From Desulfobacterales bacterium (GTDB lineage Bacteria; Desulfobacterota; UBA8473), in NCBI GenBank assembly GCA_016209225.1, contig JACQWO010000017.1, positions 1 to 64,000 of the forward strand: a DNA stretch of 64,000 nucleotides. Reading direction: 5' to 3'. Shown here in pieces: positions 9,172 through 18,692 of the stretch. The first letter of the stretch is position 1; each line of letters opens with the position of its first letter. The notes below the pieces were generated by a model. That model was not told the origin of the DNA. It did no database searches and saw only the letters and a list, made by a program, of their open reading frames with translations. Made by a program: the position numbers and the translations under genes.

Positions 9172-9288
9172 TTAACACCTCTTTCTTATCTTCTCCATGT
9201 AGCACTCCTCGCAAAAGACAGCCTCTCCTTCCTTCATGGCCTCATCCTCTTCTATTTCTGTCTTGCAGATGTCACATTTTACTTTCAT
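9172..9288 (-). CDS. 38-residue zinc-ribbon-like small protein
   Basis: A short ORF reads MKVKCDICKTEIEEDEA at its start and ends CEECYMEKIRKRC. The two CxxC pairs (C5/C8 and C26/C29) form a probable zinc knuckle. It has a convincing ribosome site (AAAGGGGTGAG, 4-5 bp before ATG) and runs in the same direction as the CBS-ACT gene 77 bp downstream. No family can be named. The codon pattern, the spacing of the cysteines and the ribosome site argue that it is real. Confidence 0.6.
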   Translation of the reverse strand: MKVKCDICKTEIEEDEAMKEGEAVFCEECYMEKIRKRC

Positions 9289-9802
9289 AATCTCACCCCT
9301 TTCTGTCATTTTTTATGTTTAAGGACTTCTTACGGGATCATCATGTCTAAATATATCAACCACAAAGAACTGTGTCAAGCCAAGAATCTTCTGTTCCCTT
9401 CCCCTACCTTAACCAGTAGAAAACAAGAGTTTTTCAAAGTTAGAGGAGCAATATGAGTAGCTTTTCCAGCATATCTGGCCATAAAAAAATAATGGGACAT
9501 TAAAATTGACTTTCAATTGGAATTATGTGTATTATTCCAGAAGGTCAGTAACACAGTAGGGACGACATAAAAACTACACAAGTGATATTACATGGAGACA
9601 GAAGCTGCTTTTTCGGAGTGAGGAGTGGTTTGAATTACCCGAAACGGTAGCTTTTCAACTCAAAGAGGTGTTTGCAGCCTAAAATAGATTAGCTGGTCAG
9701 ATACAGATGGGTGATTAGATGGTGGATTTAGGTTGATAAAAGGTATTGCTTTTTCCAGGATAATTCGGTAAAAGAGAGGTATAAAATTGAAGGAGCTGGC
9801 TG
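9289..9802. other. 514-bp intergenic region, no gene recognised
   Basis: This AT-rich stretch separates two divergently read blocks. It should therefore contain promoters for the small zinc-ribbon/CBS/priA block and for the DUF47-pit pair, but no clear -35/-10 pair was identified. A ribosome site (GAAGGAG) lies just before 9803. No PHO-box-like direct repeats were recognised by eye. Confidence 0.5.
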
Positions 9803-10423
9803 ATGCGATTCATACCAAGGGAAGGAAAATTTTTTGACTATTTTGAAGAACTCGCGGAGAAGATTGAAGAGGGGGGGTTACTCTTCCTGGAAATGGTTGA
9901 AAGCTATGAGTATTCCGAACCAAAGATTGCAAAACTGAAGGAAATCGAAAACGAGGCAGACAATATCACTCATAGAACTTATGAAAAGATGCACAAGACC
10001 TTCATTACCCCTTTAGACCGCGAAGACATCTATAACCTGACCAATAAGATGGACAGCGTCCTCGATATGATCGAGGCCTCAGCCACAAGGATGTATCTTT
10101 ATAAGGTCAAAAAACCGGCGAAGGAGATCGTTACTCAGGCCAAGATTTTAAATGAGGCTATCAGAAGGATAAAGAGAATCGTTCATGGTCTCCGGGACAT
10201 GAAGAATGCGGAAATGATCCTGGAGGCTTGTGTAGAGATCAACACTCTCGAAAATGAAGCTGACCAAATCATGAGAACAACAATAGCTTCTCTGTTTGAA
10301 CATGAAGAAGATGTGTTTGAGCTGATTAAATGGAAAGAAATATTTGAAATGATTGAGGAGGCTATGGATGTTTGCGAGGATGTCTCCAATATTGTAGAAG
10401 GTATCGTTCTGAAAAATGCTTGA
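9803..10423 (+). CDS. DUF47/PhoU-like phosphate transport accessory protein
   Basis: A 206-residue all-helical protein of the DUF47 (PhoU_div) family, distantly related to PhoU. Characteristic acidic helix segments are EIENEADNITHRTYEKMHKTF, near residues 50-70, and ENEADQIMRTTIASLFEHE, near 150-170. Each has the E-x-x-A-D pattern that binds metals in PhoU. It overlaps pit by 8 bp, the typical DUF47-pit arrangement in which the DUF47 protein is thought to modulate PiT-type transport. No phosphate-sensing genes are adjacent. Confidence 0.88.
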   Translation: MRFIPREGKFFDYFEELAEKIEEGGLLFLEMVESYEYSEPKIAKLKEIENEADNITHRTYEKMHKTFITPLDREDIYNLTNKMDSVLDMIEASATRMYLYKVKKPAKEIVTQAKILNEAIRRIKRIVHGLRDMKNAEMILEACVEINTLENEADQIMRTTIASLFEHEEDVFELIKWKEIFEMIEEAMDVCEDVSNIVEGIVLKNA

Positions 10424-11414
10424 ATCTTTAAGCTTTGTTGTTTTTCTTATTCTGGTAGCCCTGGTTTTCGATTTTCTTAACGGTTTTCATGACGCTGCCA
10501 ATTCGATTTCCACCATTGTTTCCACCAGAGTTCTCTCGCCTCAATATGCCGTCATCTGGGCAGCTTTCTTCAACTTCGTAGCTGCCTTTTTGATAGGTAC
10601 CCAGGTCGCTCATACCATTGGAACCGGTATTGTCAACCCTGACATTGTTGAAAATGCTATCATCCTCTCTGCATTGGGAGGGGCAATTGCCTGGAACATC
10701 ATCACCTGGTATTTCGGTTTGCCCAGCAGTTCTTCCCATGCCCTCATAGGCGGTCTGATCGGCGCGGGCATGGTAAAGGGAGGCGCCTCGGTACTTGTCC
10801 TGAATGGCATAACAAAAACAGCCCTTTTTATCGTTATTGCCCCAACAATCGGTCTGGTACTCGGACTGGGCATAATGATTTTGGTCCTGAACATCAACTA
10901 CCGTTCCACTGTTGCCAGATCGAACAACATATTCCGCAAGTTGCAGCTTTTATCCGCGGCAGTATACAGTCTGGGACACGGTATGAACGATGCCCAAAAA
11001 ACCATGGGGATAATCGCCATTATTCTCTATAACAAGGGTCTCCTGGGACCAACCTTTTATGTCCCTTTCTGGGTCGTCCTCCTCTGTCATGCCGTGATTG
11101 CCATGGGGACCATGGCTGGAGGATGGCGAATAGTCAAGACGATGGGCACGAAGATCACAAAGCTTCGTCCTATAGGGGGCTTTTGTGCAGAGACAGCAGC
11201 GGCTATTACCATTATCGGAGCTTCCTTAGCCGGTATTCCAGTCAGCACAACCCATACCATTACCGGAGCTATTGTTGGGGTGGGTACAACGAAGCGAATA
11301 ACCGCTGTCCGCTGGGGGGTGGCAGGTACTATTGTCTGGGCGTGGATATTGACGATTCCTATATCAGCACTGATTTCGGCTGCCATTTATGCCGCGTTGA
11401 AGATTTTCCTCTGA
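10416..11414 (+). CDS. pit: low-affinity inorganic phosphate transporter (PiT family)
   Basis: A 332-residue integral membrane protein with about ten hydrophobic segments. The duplicated PiT signatures are present: FDFLNGFHDAANSIST near residues 19-34 and YSLGHGMNDAQKTMGI near 187-202. PiT proteins carry metal-phosphate complexes or phosphate with H+ or Na+ into the cytoplasm. It starts inside the end of the DUF47 gene, so the two are co-translated. The length is typical of short bacterial PiT proteins. Confidence 0.92.
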   Translation: MLESLSFVVFLILVALVFDFLNGFHDAANSISTIVSTRVLSPQYAVIWAAFFNFVAAFLIGTQVAHTIGTGIVNPDIVENAIILSALGGAIAWNIITWYFGLPSSSSHALIGGLIGAGMVKGGASVLVLNGITKTALFIVIAPTIGLVLGLGIMILVLNINYRSTVARSNNIFRKLQLLSAAVYSLGHGMNDAQKTMGIIAIILYNKGLLGPTFYVPFWVVLLCHAVIAMGTMAGGWRIVKTMGTKITKLRPIGGFCAETAAAITIIGASLAGIPVSTTHTITGAIVGVGTTKRITAVRWGVAGTIVWAWILTIPISALISAAIYAALKIFL

Positions 11415-11547
11415 CCATTCCAATCTATTTCCTCCCTTTTGAAAAAGGACAATAAAAAAAAGCTTGCATTTCCATAAAATATCATGTAGTATGAATTCCA
11501 GTTGATGTGCAGTACCTGTTTGTTGTTACCAAGTTACAAAGAAGTCG

Positions 11548-11624
11548 ACCGCACAATCCTCAGTAATGGAACGTGCGGTTTTTTGTTTACACAAACAGAC
11601 TGCCAGCCGAAAGTTCGGCAAAAT
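11548..11624 (+). promoter_or_regulatory. structured leader of the cold-shock gene (two hairpins)
   Basis: Upstream of the cold-shock gene, ACCGCAC (11548-11554) pairs with GTGCGGT (11573-11579), and a T-run follows, exactly like an intrinsic terminator. A second hairpin, GCCGAA-AG-TTCGGC, follows about 25 bp later. Because both lie only 50-120 bp before the csp start and in its direction, they may form an attenuator or thermosensitive leader. Alternatively the first could be the terminator of pit. Confidence 0.45.
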
Positions 11625-11670
11625 TTTAAATGGTTCCACAGAGGGACCCAATACAAAAGGAGTAGTAAAG

Positions 11671-11871
11671 ATGGCAGAAGGAACAGTTAAATGGTTTAAT
11701 GATTCAAAGGGCTTTGGTTTTATCGAGCAGGACGGTGGCAAGGACGTTTTCGTGCATCATTCCGCGATTCAGGCAGAGGGTTTTAAATCGCTGGCAGAGG
11801 GTGATCGGGTAAGCTTCGAAGTTGTCGCCGGGCCCAAAGGTCCGGCTGCGGAGAATGTCCGGAAGCTGTAA
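11671..11871 (+). CDS. cold-shock domain protein (CspA family)
   Basis: A 66-residue single cold-shock domain, a nucleic-acid chaperone. It contains both RNA-binding motifs: KGFGFIEQ (RNP1) and VFVHHSAI (RNP2), starting [16 protein letters not shown]. The start at 11671 is chosen over an earlier in-frame ATG at 11566 because AAGGAG lies just before it and because family members begin exactly there. It is monocistronic, with a structured leader and a strong terminator. Confidence 0.95.
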   Translation: MAEGTVKWFNDSKGFGFIEQDGGKDVFVHHSAIQAEGFKSLAEGDRVSFEVVAGPKGPAAENVRKL

Positions 11872-11895
11872 GGCCTGAGCTTCATTTTGCGTTTA

Positions 11896-11927
11896 AAAGC
11901 TCCCCCTGTGATGGGGGAGCTTTTTTT
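11896..11927 (+). terminator. Rho-independent terminator of the cold-shock gene
   Basis: The perfect stem AAGCTCCCCC / GGGGGAGCTT with loop TGTGAT is followed by seven or more T residues, 25 bp after the csp stop codon. Confidence 0.93.
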
Positions 11928-11968
11928 GTAGGGATTCATCCAGTTTTTTTAAACAAAGGAATAAAGAT

Positions 11969-13621
11969 ATGATAAACGCATCGAACGTCGCCCTCTCCTA
12001 CGGCAAGAGGATCATCTTCAAAGACGTCAACATAAAGTTCACCCCGGGGAACTGCTATGGGCTGATCGGCGCCAACGGCGCGGGCAAATCCACCTTCCTG
12101 AAGATACTCGCGGGCGAAATCGAGCCGGACCAGGGGACTGTCTCTGTATCTCCTGGGAATAGGATAGCTGTCCTGAGCCAGGACCAATTTGCCTTTGACG
12201 ATGAAACGGTCTTTAACACCGTTATCAGGGGGCACGAACGGGTTTACGAATTGATGGCTGAACGGGAGGCGATCTACGCCAAGACCGAGTTTTCAGAGGC
12301 GGATGGAATCCGTTGCGGGGAGCTGGAGGCTGAATTTGGCGAGATAAACGGCTATGACGCCGAGTCTGAGGCTGCGGTGCTCTTGAGCGGCCTCGGCATA
12401 TCGGAGGAACTGCGCCAAAAGAGGATGAAGGAACTCGATGGGGGCGATAAGGTACGGGTGCTTCTCGCCAAGGCCCTCTTCGGCAATCCGGACATCCTCC
12501 TCATGGACGAACCTACCAACCATCTGAACCTAAAGTCCATCGTCTGGCTGGAGGAATTCCTTTCCCGTTTCCAGAATACGGTCATCATCGTCTCCCACGA
12601 CCGCCATTTCCTGAATCAGGTCTGCACCCACGTAGCGGATATAGACTTCGGTCGCATCCAGGTGTATGCTGGAAACTACGATTTCTGGTACCAGACGAGC
12701 CAACTCCATCTAAAACAGAGAGAGAGCGACAAAAAAAAGATCACCGCCAAGGCCAACGAGTTGAAAGCATTTATCCAGCGTTTCAGTGCCAACGCCTCCA
12801 AGGCGAAGCAGGCCACCTCCAGGAAAAACCTCCTGGAGAAACTCACCATCGAGGACATGCCGGTCTCATCCCGTAAATACCCGTTCATCGACTTCAAGCC
12901 CGAGCGGCCCTGCGGCGATATCATTCTGGAGATAAGTGGGCTCGGGAAGGAGATAGATGGGGTTCCCATCTTGAACAACATCACCCTCAACGTCAACAAG
13001 GGAGGCAAAATCGCCTTTGTGGGGGAAGACAGCCTGGCAAAGACCACTCTCTTCCAGATCCTCGCCGGGGAAATGGCGCCGGACAGCGGCAGCTTCCGCT
13101 GGGGGGTAACCATCAGCCCTTCCTATTTACCCAAAGAGAACAGTTGTTTTTTCAATAACGATCTGAACCTCATTGAGTGGCTCGCCCAGTTCTCCCCCGA
13201 GGCAGAGGGGCAGACCTTCGCCAGAGGTTTTCTCGGGAAGATGCTCTTCTCAGGGGAAGAGGCGAAGAAGAAGACCTCTGTCCTCTCCGGTGGGGAGCGG
13301 GTCCGCTGCATGCTCTCCAAGATGATGCTCTCCGGCTCCAACGCCCTCATCCTCGACGAGCCGACCAATCACCTGGACCTGGAATCCATCACCGCACTGA
13401 ATAACGGGTTGATCTCCTTCCCGGAGGTGATTCTCTTCTGCTCTCATGACCAACAGTTGGTATCTTCGGTGGCGGACAGGATCGTGGAGATCACCCCTGC
13501 CGGGGTCATAGACAGGATGATGGGATTCGACGAATATCTGCAAAATGAGGAAGTTTCGATGATCAGGCAGGAACTTTGCCACGGTCATCAGGGCGAGAAA
13601 GGTAAGGGAAGTACTGGATAA
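11969..13621 (+). CDS. ABC-F family ATP-binding protein (YbiT-like)
   Basis: A 550-residue protein with two nucleotide-binding domains and no membrane segments: an ABC-F translation factor that acts on ribosomes. NBD1 has Walker A GANGAGKST and Walker B DILLMDEPTNHLNLKS, with a degenerate signature (LDGGDKVR). The linker (about 240-310) is basic and coiled. NBD2 has an altered Walker A (GEDSLAKTT, lacking the usual glycine before Lys), the signature VLSGGERVR and Walker B LILDEPTNHLDLES. The altered NBD2 P-loop is, from memory, usual in YbiT-type members. The gene is noticeably richer in G+C and in C-ending codons than its neighbours, which suggests acquisition. Confidence 0.9.
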   Translation: MINASNVALSYGKRIIFKDVNIKFTPGNCYGLIGANGAGKSTFLKILAGEIEPDQGTVSVSPGNRIAVLSQDQFAFDDETVFNTVIRGHERVYELMAEREAIYAKTEFSEADGIRCGELEAEFGEINGYDAESEAAVLLSGLGISEELRQKRMKELDGGDKVRVLLAKALFGNPDILLMDEPTNHLNLKSIVWLEEFLSRFQNTVIIVSHDRHFLNQVCTHVADIDFGRIQVYAGNYDFWYQTSQLHLKQRESDKKKITAKANELKAFIQRFSANASKAKQATSRKNLLEKLTIEDMPVSSRKYPFIDFKPERPCGDIILEISGLGKEIDGVPILNNITLNVNKGGKIAFVGEDSLAKTTLFQILAGEMAPDSGSFRWGVTISPSYLPKENSCFFNNDLNLIEWLAQFSPEAEGQTFARGFLGKMLFSGEEAKKKTSVLSGGERVRCMLSKMMLSGSNALILDEPTNHLDLESITALNNGLISFPEVILFCSHDQQLVSSVADRIVEITPAGVIDRMMGFDEYLQNEEVSMIRQELCHGHQGEKGKGSTG

Positions 13622-13630
13622 GTGAATTTT

Positions 13631-15349
13631 TCAGGATGAACTACTCAGGTACAGTTTGGTGTATTGGTTGGAAATCGGAAGCCTCCAGTCTTTGCCAAAT
13701 GCCTTTGGCGTAATCTTTATGCCTGGCGGACCCTGTCTACGTTTATACTCGTTTTTATCCACCATCTTAATGACTCTCTTGACCATATCTTCATCAAACC
13801 CCATCTTTAATATCTCAGTGTAAGCCATGTCTTGCTCTATATAGGCACGAAGGATGGCATCGAGTTTGTCGTAAGGCGGAAGGGAATCCTTGTCTTTCTG
13901 GTCTGGTCTTAGTTCAGCAGACGGTTCTCTTTCTATAGTACTCTCCGGGATTACGTGCCTTCCTGCCTGTCTATTCTTAAATTCAGCCAGTTTATAAACC
14001 AAGGTCTTGGGTACGTCTTTTATTACAGCAAACCCACCTGCCATATCCCCATACAGGGTACAGTACCCCACGGCAGTTTCACTCTTATTGCCTGTAGTCA
14101 ATACCAGCCACCCAAATTTGTTGGAAAGGGACATCAGGGTGTTTCCCCGGATTCTTGCCTGGATATTTTCCTCTGTTACATCGGGCGCCATTCCATCGAA
14201 TATAGGCTTGAGCATGTCAAGATAGGATTTAAAGACCTGTTCAATGGAGATGGATATAAGTCGGATTCCAAGATTGTCCGATAGAACCCGGGCATCTCCC
14301 TTTGTCCCTTCGGAGCTGAACTGTGAAGGCATGGTCACTCCAACCACTGCCTCAGCCCCCAGGGCATCAACAGCAATCGCAGCGGTTAATGCAGAGTCTA
14401 TCCCCCCGCTGATGCCAATAAGCACCTTGGGGAATCCATTCTTTCTAACATAATCCCTTACCCCTAGGACCAAGGCTGAATAGACCTCTTCCGGATAGTC
14501 AAGCCAACGGCCCCTGACTTCAGGAATTATCTGCTTTTGCTTGGTAGCAACCGAAGGGATAGAAAACCTTCGAACCTCTCCGGTGGGGATCAGGTCTGGA
14601 CACTCATCCTCTGCGATCTCAAGGTCAAACACCAGCATGTCTTCATCAAACTGTCTGGAATTGGCAATGAGTTCCCCCTTAGGGCTGAGGACAAAGCTCC
14701 CGCCGTCAAATATCAGTTCGTCCTGCCCTCCTACCAGATTGTTGTAAAGGATGAAACATTCATTTTCCAGGGCAAGCTTTCTCAGTATATCCTCCCTTAC
14801 TTCCAGCTTTCCTGCATAGTAAGGAGAGGCAGAGATATTGACTATCAACCTGGCGCCACCTTTTTGAACCTCGACCTTTGCCGGCCCATCAGAAAACCAG
14901 GAGTCTTCGCAGATATTTATTCCAATAGGCACGCCGTTTAAGACAAGGACGAAGCCTTCTTTCCCTGGTTCAAAATATCGCTTTTCATCAAAAACCCCGT
15001 AATTTGGAAGGAGTACCTTGCGATAGATACCTATCAATTTGCCATCGTGGATCAGGGCAGCAGCATTGTAGACAGATGCCCCGCACATCTCTGGAAAACC
15101 GACGACACAGGTTATCCCGGAAGTTTTGGTTACGGTATCCTCAAGGGTCTTTCGGCAGTCATCAAGAAACTGCCGCTTAAGGAGGAGGTCTTCCGGAGGA
15201 TACCCACAGAGGGAAAGCTCGGGAAAGGTGATGAGATCTACATCTTTCTCCCTCGCCATCTCTGTATAGTGGATTATCTTTTCTGCATTTCCTGAGAGAT
15301 CACCAACAGCTGTATTGATCTGGGCTAAAGCAATGCGAAGTAGAGGCAA
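13631..15349 (-). CDS. nadE: glutamine-dependent NAD+ synthetase
   Basis: A 572-residue two-domain NadE. The N-terminal nitrilase-type glutaminase (about 1-260) has the Glu-Lys-Cys triad, with Glu in TFPELSLCGYPPEDL, Lys in YRKVLLPNYGVFDE and Cys in GINICEDSWF. The C-terminal synthetase (about 290-572) has the pyrophosphatase loop GISGGIDSALTA and the segment TTGNKSETAVGYCTLYGDM. It amidates deamido-NAD using glutamine. It converges with the ABC-F gene (9 bp between stops). A half-copy of a repeat end (ACTACTCAGG) overlaps its last codons. Confidence 0.95.
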   Translation of the reverse strand: MPLLRIALAQINTAVGDLSGNAEKIIHYTEMAREKDVDLITFPELSLCGYPPEDLLLKRQFLDDCRKTLEDTVTKTSGITCVVGFPEMCGASVYNAAALIHDGKLIGIYRKVLLPNYGVFDEKRYFEPGKEGFVLVLNGVPIGINICEDSWFSDGPAKVEVQKGGARLIVNISASPYYAGKLEVREDILRKLALENECFILYNNLVGGQDELIFDGGSFVLSPKGELIANSRQFDEDMLVFDLEIAEDECPDLIPTGEVRRFSIPSVATKQKQIIPEVRGRWLDYPEEVYSALVLGVRDYVRKNGFPKVLIGISGGIDSALTAAIAVDALGAEAVVGVTMPSQFSSEGTKGDARVLSDNLGIRLISISIEQVFKSYLDMLKPIFDGMAPDVTEENIQARIRGNTLMSLSNKFGWLVLTTGNKSETAVGYCTLYGDMAGGFAVIKDVPKTLVYKLAEFKNRQAGRHVIPESTIEREPSAELRPDQKDKDSLPPYDKLDAILRAYIEQDMAYTEILKMGFDEDMVKRVIKMVDKNEYKRRQGPPGIKITPKAFGKDWRLPISNQYTKLYLSSSS

Positions 15350-15436
15350 TATTCCAAATCCTCCGAGTTTGAAAACCTATTTAGTTCACACTGAAAAATT
15401 CCCTTTTCTGCTCCCTGGTTCAGGTTTTTTGACTAA

Positions 15437-16661
15437 TTACAATTTGGGTAAATACGTATCAAGCTCATATTGGCTCACATGGGTTCTGTACCTGTCCCAC
15501 TCAATCTTTTTATTTTCGATAAACTTATAGAAGATGTGGTCGCCCAGTGCTTCTCTCACAAGCTCACTCTTTTCCACTTCTAATATGGATTCATAGAGAT
15601 TGCCCGGCAGTTCATGGATGTTCATCTCCTTCCTCTTCTCAGGGCTGAAGTGATAGAGATCCTCCTCGATAGGGTCTGGTAAAGGATAGCCTTTTTCTAT
15701 ACCCTTGAGGCCTGCGGCCAGCATCACGGAAAAGGCAAGGTAGGGATTGCAGGCCGGGTCAGGGGAGCGAAACTCGATACGTGTAGCCTTCTCCTTGCCA
15801 GGTTTATACATAGGAATCCTTATCATAGCTTGCATGTTTCAGGAGTCCGGCAACATAGCTTTTGCCGATGTCCGAAAGGTGATATTTATCCTTGGAATTG
15901 TAAAAGGCATTTTGATCAGATTTAAACAGGGATTGATGGGTATGCATACCACTTCCATTGATTCCGAAGATGGGTTTTGGCATAAATGTGGCGTAAACCC
16001 CATTGCGTCTTGCTATCTCTTTCACTATAATCTTCAGGGTCATAGTCTTGTCAGCCATTCTTAAACCCTCGTCATACCTCATGTCAATCTCGTGCTGGCC
16101 TGGAGCTACTTCGTGGTGGCTGTATTCTATATCTATGCCTATCTTCTGCAGGGCAAAGATGGATTCTCTTCGTAACTGCCCGGCAGTATCCAGTGGGGTA
16201 GTGTCAAAATAACTACCCTCATCCAGTGGTATTGGGTTCTTATTATCGGTAAAATAGAAGAATTCCAGCTCCGGTCCCAGATAAAAAGTATACCCCTGGT
16301 CTTTTGCCTTTTGTAGAAGCCTTTTGAAGGCATACCGGGGATCACCCTTGTAGTGCGTTCCGTCTGGTTCAAGGATGTCGCAGAACATCCTGACAACAGG
16401 TTTCTCTTCATCCCGCCAGGGCAAAAACTCCAGGGTGGTGGGATCAGGCTTGGCGATCATATCGCTTTCTTCTATGCGGGCAAAACCCTCGATAGAAGAA
16501 CCATCAAAGCCCATTCCCTCGTCCAGTGCTTCATCGAGCTCGCCGGGTGTTATGGCAAAGCTCTTAAGATACCCAAGTACGTCGGTAAACCATAATTGGA
16601 TAAAACTTACATCTCTTTCCTTAACGATTTTCATTACATCTTCTTTTGTGCTGCAGATCAT
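15437..16661 (-). pseudogene. glnA: glutamine synthetase type I, disrupted by an internal deletion/frameshift
   Basis: Two frames together encode GlnA. The first (16661 down to about 15830) has the beta-grasp region, DGSSIEGF, PELEFFYF and the catalytic GINGSGMHTHQS, and breaks off after SYVAGLLKHA. The second resumes at AMIRIPMYKPGKEKATRIEFRSPDP and runs to YELDTYLPKL. Relative to normal GlnA (about 445 aa) some 36-38 residues are missing at the join, including the conserved NSYKRLVPG-EAP block, and the reading frame changes. Either the gene is truly broken or the assembly lost about 110 bp. It leads the minus-strand gene set glnB, amt, glnD, so a functional copy would be expected. Confidence 0.85.
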
Positions 16662-16838
16662 ATATCTCCTCCTTTAGGTTTGTCCTCAATTGAAACAAAA
16701 TCAACCTCTTTTTTTAAACAAAAGCTTTTGCTTATTTCATACAGTACTTATTAACATTTTTCGGGTGTTAATACAATCTTTTTCACCCCCTTTCTTTAAT
16801 GGATTGGCAATTGGGTTGTTAAAACCTTAACTCTTCAC

Positions 16839-17201
<363 letters not shown>

Positions 17202-17297
17202 TTAGCAAAGGTGTTCACTGCAGAGAGTACAGAGAAGCGGTTCTCAATTTTCTATCCTCTGCAGGGGTTTTTATGATTTATACTTTTTAAATATGCC

Positions 17298-18635
17298 CTA
17301 AGACAGTATTTCTGCGTTCACAAGACCATACCCATGCTCACCGTGGAGGGAATGGTCAAGCCCTGTCAGCTCTCGCTGTTCATCGAGTCGGAACCCCACA
17401 GTCTTTTCAACAATGAAACATATCACAAGGGTACCTATTGTTGCCAGTGCTATGGTTGCCCCAATCCCCTTCATCTGAACCAGGAGTTGTTCCCATATAG
17501 ACCAACCATTCCCACCTGCTGCTGCCGCATCAGCTATCCAACTGTCTCGAATAAAGAACGACAGGAGAAGAACGCCCATCAAGCTTCCTATACCGTGGAT
17601 TCCGAAGCAATCGAGACTGTCATCGTAGCCGAGTTTAGTCTTGGCTTTAAGGGCGTAAAAACAGGCTATGGATGACAAGGCTCCCAGGGCAAAGGCGCCT
17701 ATTGGTTTGACCACTCCCGCCGCAGGAGTAATGGCAACCAATCCGGCTAGAATCCCGGATACGAAACCAAGGGATGTAACCTTTCGGAACGCCAATGCCT
17801 CAATGATTAGCCATGTCAGGGCACCACTGGCAGCAGAGACTTGAGTCATGGTAAGGGCACGGGCTGTATCAAGTCCGCTCTGTACGGTTGAACCTGCGTT
17901 AAAACCGAACCAACCTACCCACAGAAGTCCTGCACCCATTAATGTCATGACAAGGTTATTGGGGTGCATGGCTGTCCTGGGATAGCCTAGCCGTCTTCCC
18001 AAAAATAGGGCAACTATCAGGGCACTGAAACCAGCAGAGACATGGATGACCAAACCACCGGCAAGATCGATAACACCCAACGCCCCGGCATTGTAAAGCC
18101 ACCCATCCGAAGCCCACACCCAGTGGCACAAGGGACAGTATACCAGCAGAAACCAGAGAATGATGAAAAGGGTGTACCCCCGGAAGTAAACCCGTTCAGC
18201 CAATGCTCCGCTTATGAGTGCAGGGGCAATAATGGCAAACTTGCCCTGGAACATTGCAAGCACGTATTCAGGCACCCCCTTTGTGATTTGATCATCGATC
18301 CCATTCAGGAAGAAGTAGTCGCTGCTCCAGCCTACGAACCCACCGAGGATATTCTTCCCAAAGGCCAGGGAGTAACCACAAACAGTCCACAGTACACCTA
18401 TAATAGCCATGGCCACAAAACTGTGCATCATAGTCCCCAAAACATTTTTGGTCCTCACCAGGCCACCATAAAACATAGCCAATCCCGGGACCATTAAAAG
18501 TACCAAGGCTGTAGATGTCAACATCCAGGCAGTGGCTCCCGAATCTATCGTCCCTATATCGGCAGCAAAGATTATCTGCGGATATGATAATAGAAAGGGT
18601 ATTATTAATAGGACTTTTACAATTCCTTCTCTCAT
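17298..18635 (-). CDS. amt: ammonium transporter Amt
   Basis: A 445-residue Amt channel with an N-terminal signal-like helix, then eleven predicted membrane segments. Conserved features are DSGATAWMLTSTALVL at the start of the mature part, the first pore histidine in CPLCHWVWASDG and the second in CFGIHGIGSLMG, plus the phenylalanine-gate region. It imports NH3/NH4+ in the inner membrane and is normally blocked by PII when nitrogen is plentiful. The PII gene follows 120 bp downstream and glnD lies just upstream. It is intact, unlike the second amt at 22-23.7 kb. Confidence 0.93.
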   Translation of the reverse strand: MREGIVKVLLIIPFLLSYPQIIFAADIGTIDSGATAWMLTSTALVLLMVPGLAMFYGGLVRTKNVLGTMMHSFVAMAIIGVLWTVCGYSLAFGKNILGGFVGWSSDYFFLNGIDDQITKGVPEYVLAMFQGKFAIIAPALISGALAERVYFRGYTLFIILWFLLVYCPLCHWVWASDGWLYNAGALGVIDLAGGLVIHVSAGFSALIVALFLGRRLGYPRTAMHPNNLVMTLMGAGLLWVGWFGFNAGSTVQSGLDTARALTMTQVSAASGALTWLIIEALAFRKVTSLGFVSGILAGLVAITPAAGVVKPIGAFALGALSSIACFYALKAKTKLGYDDSLDCFGIHGIGSLMGVLLLSFFIRDSWIADAAAAGGNGWSIWEQLLVQMKGIGATIALATIGTLVICFIVEKTVGFRLDEQRELTGLDHSLHGEHGYGLVNAEILS

Positions 18636-18692
18636 AGAGTCTCTCCTTATTGGCTTTTTGTGTTGATCGTGGTTTTACCTTCACCCCTAACA

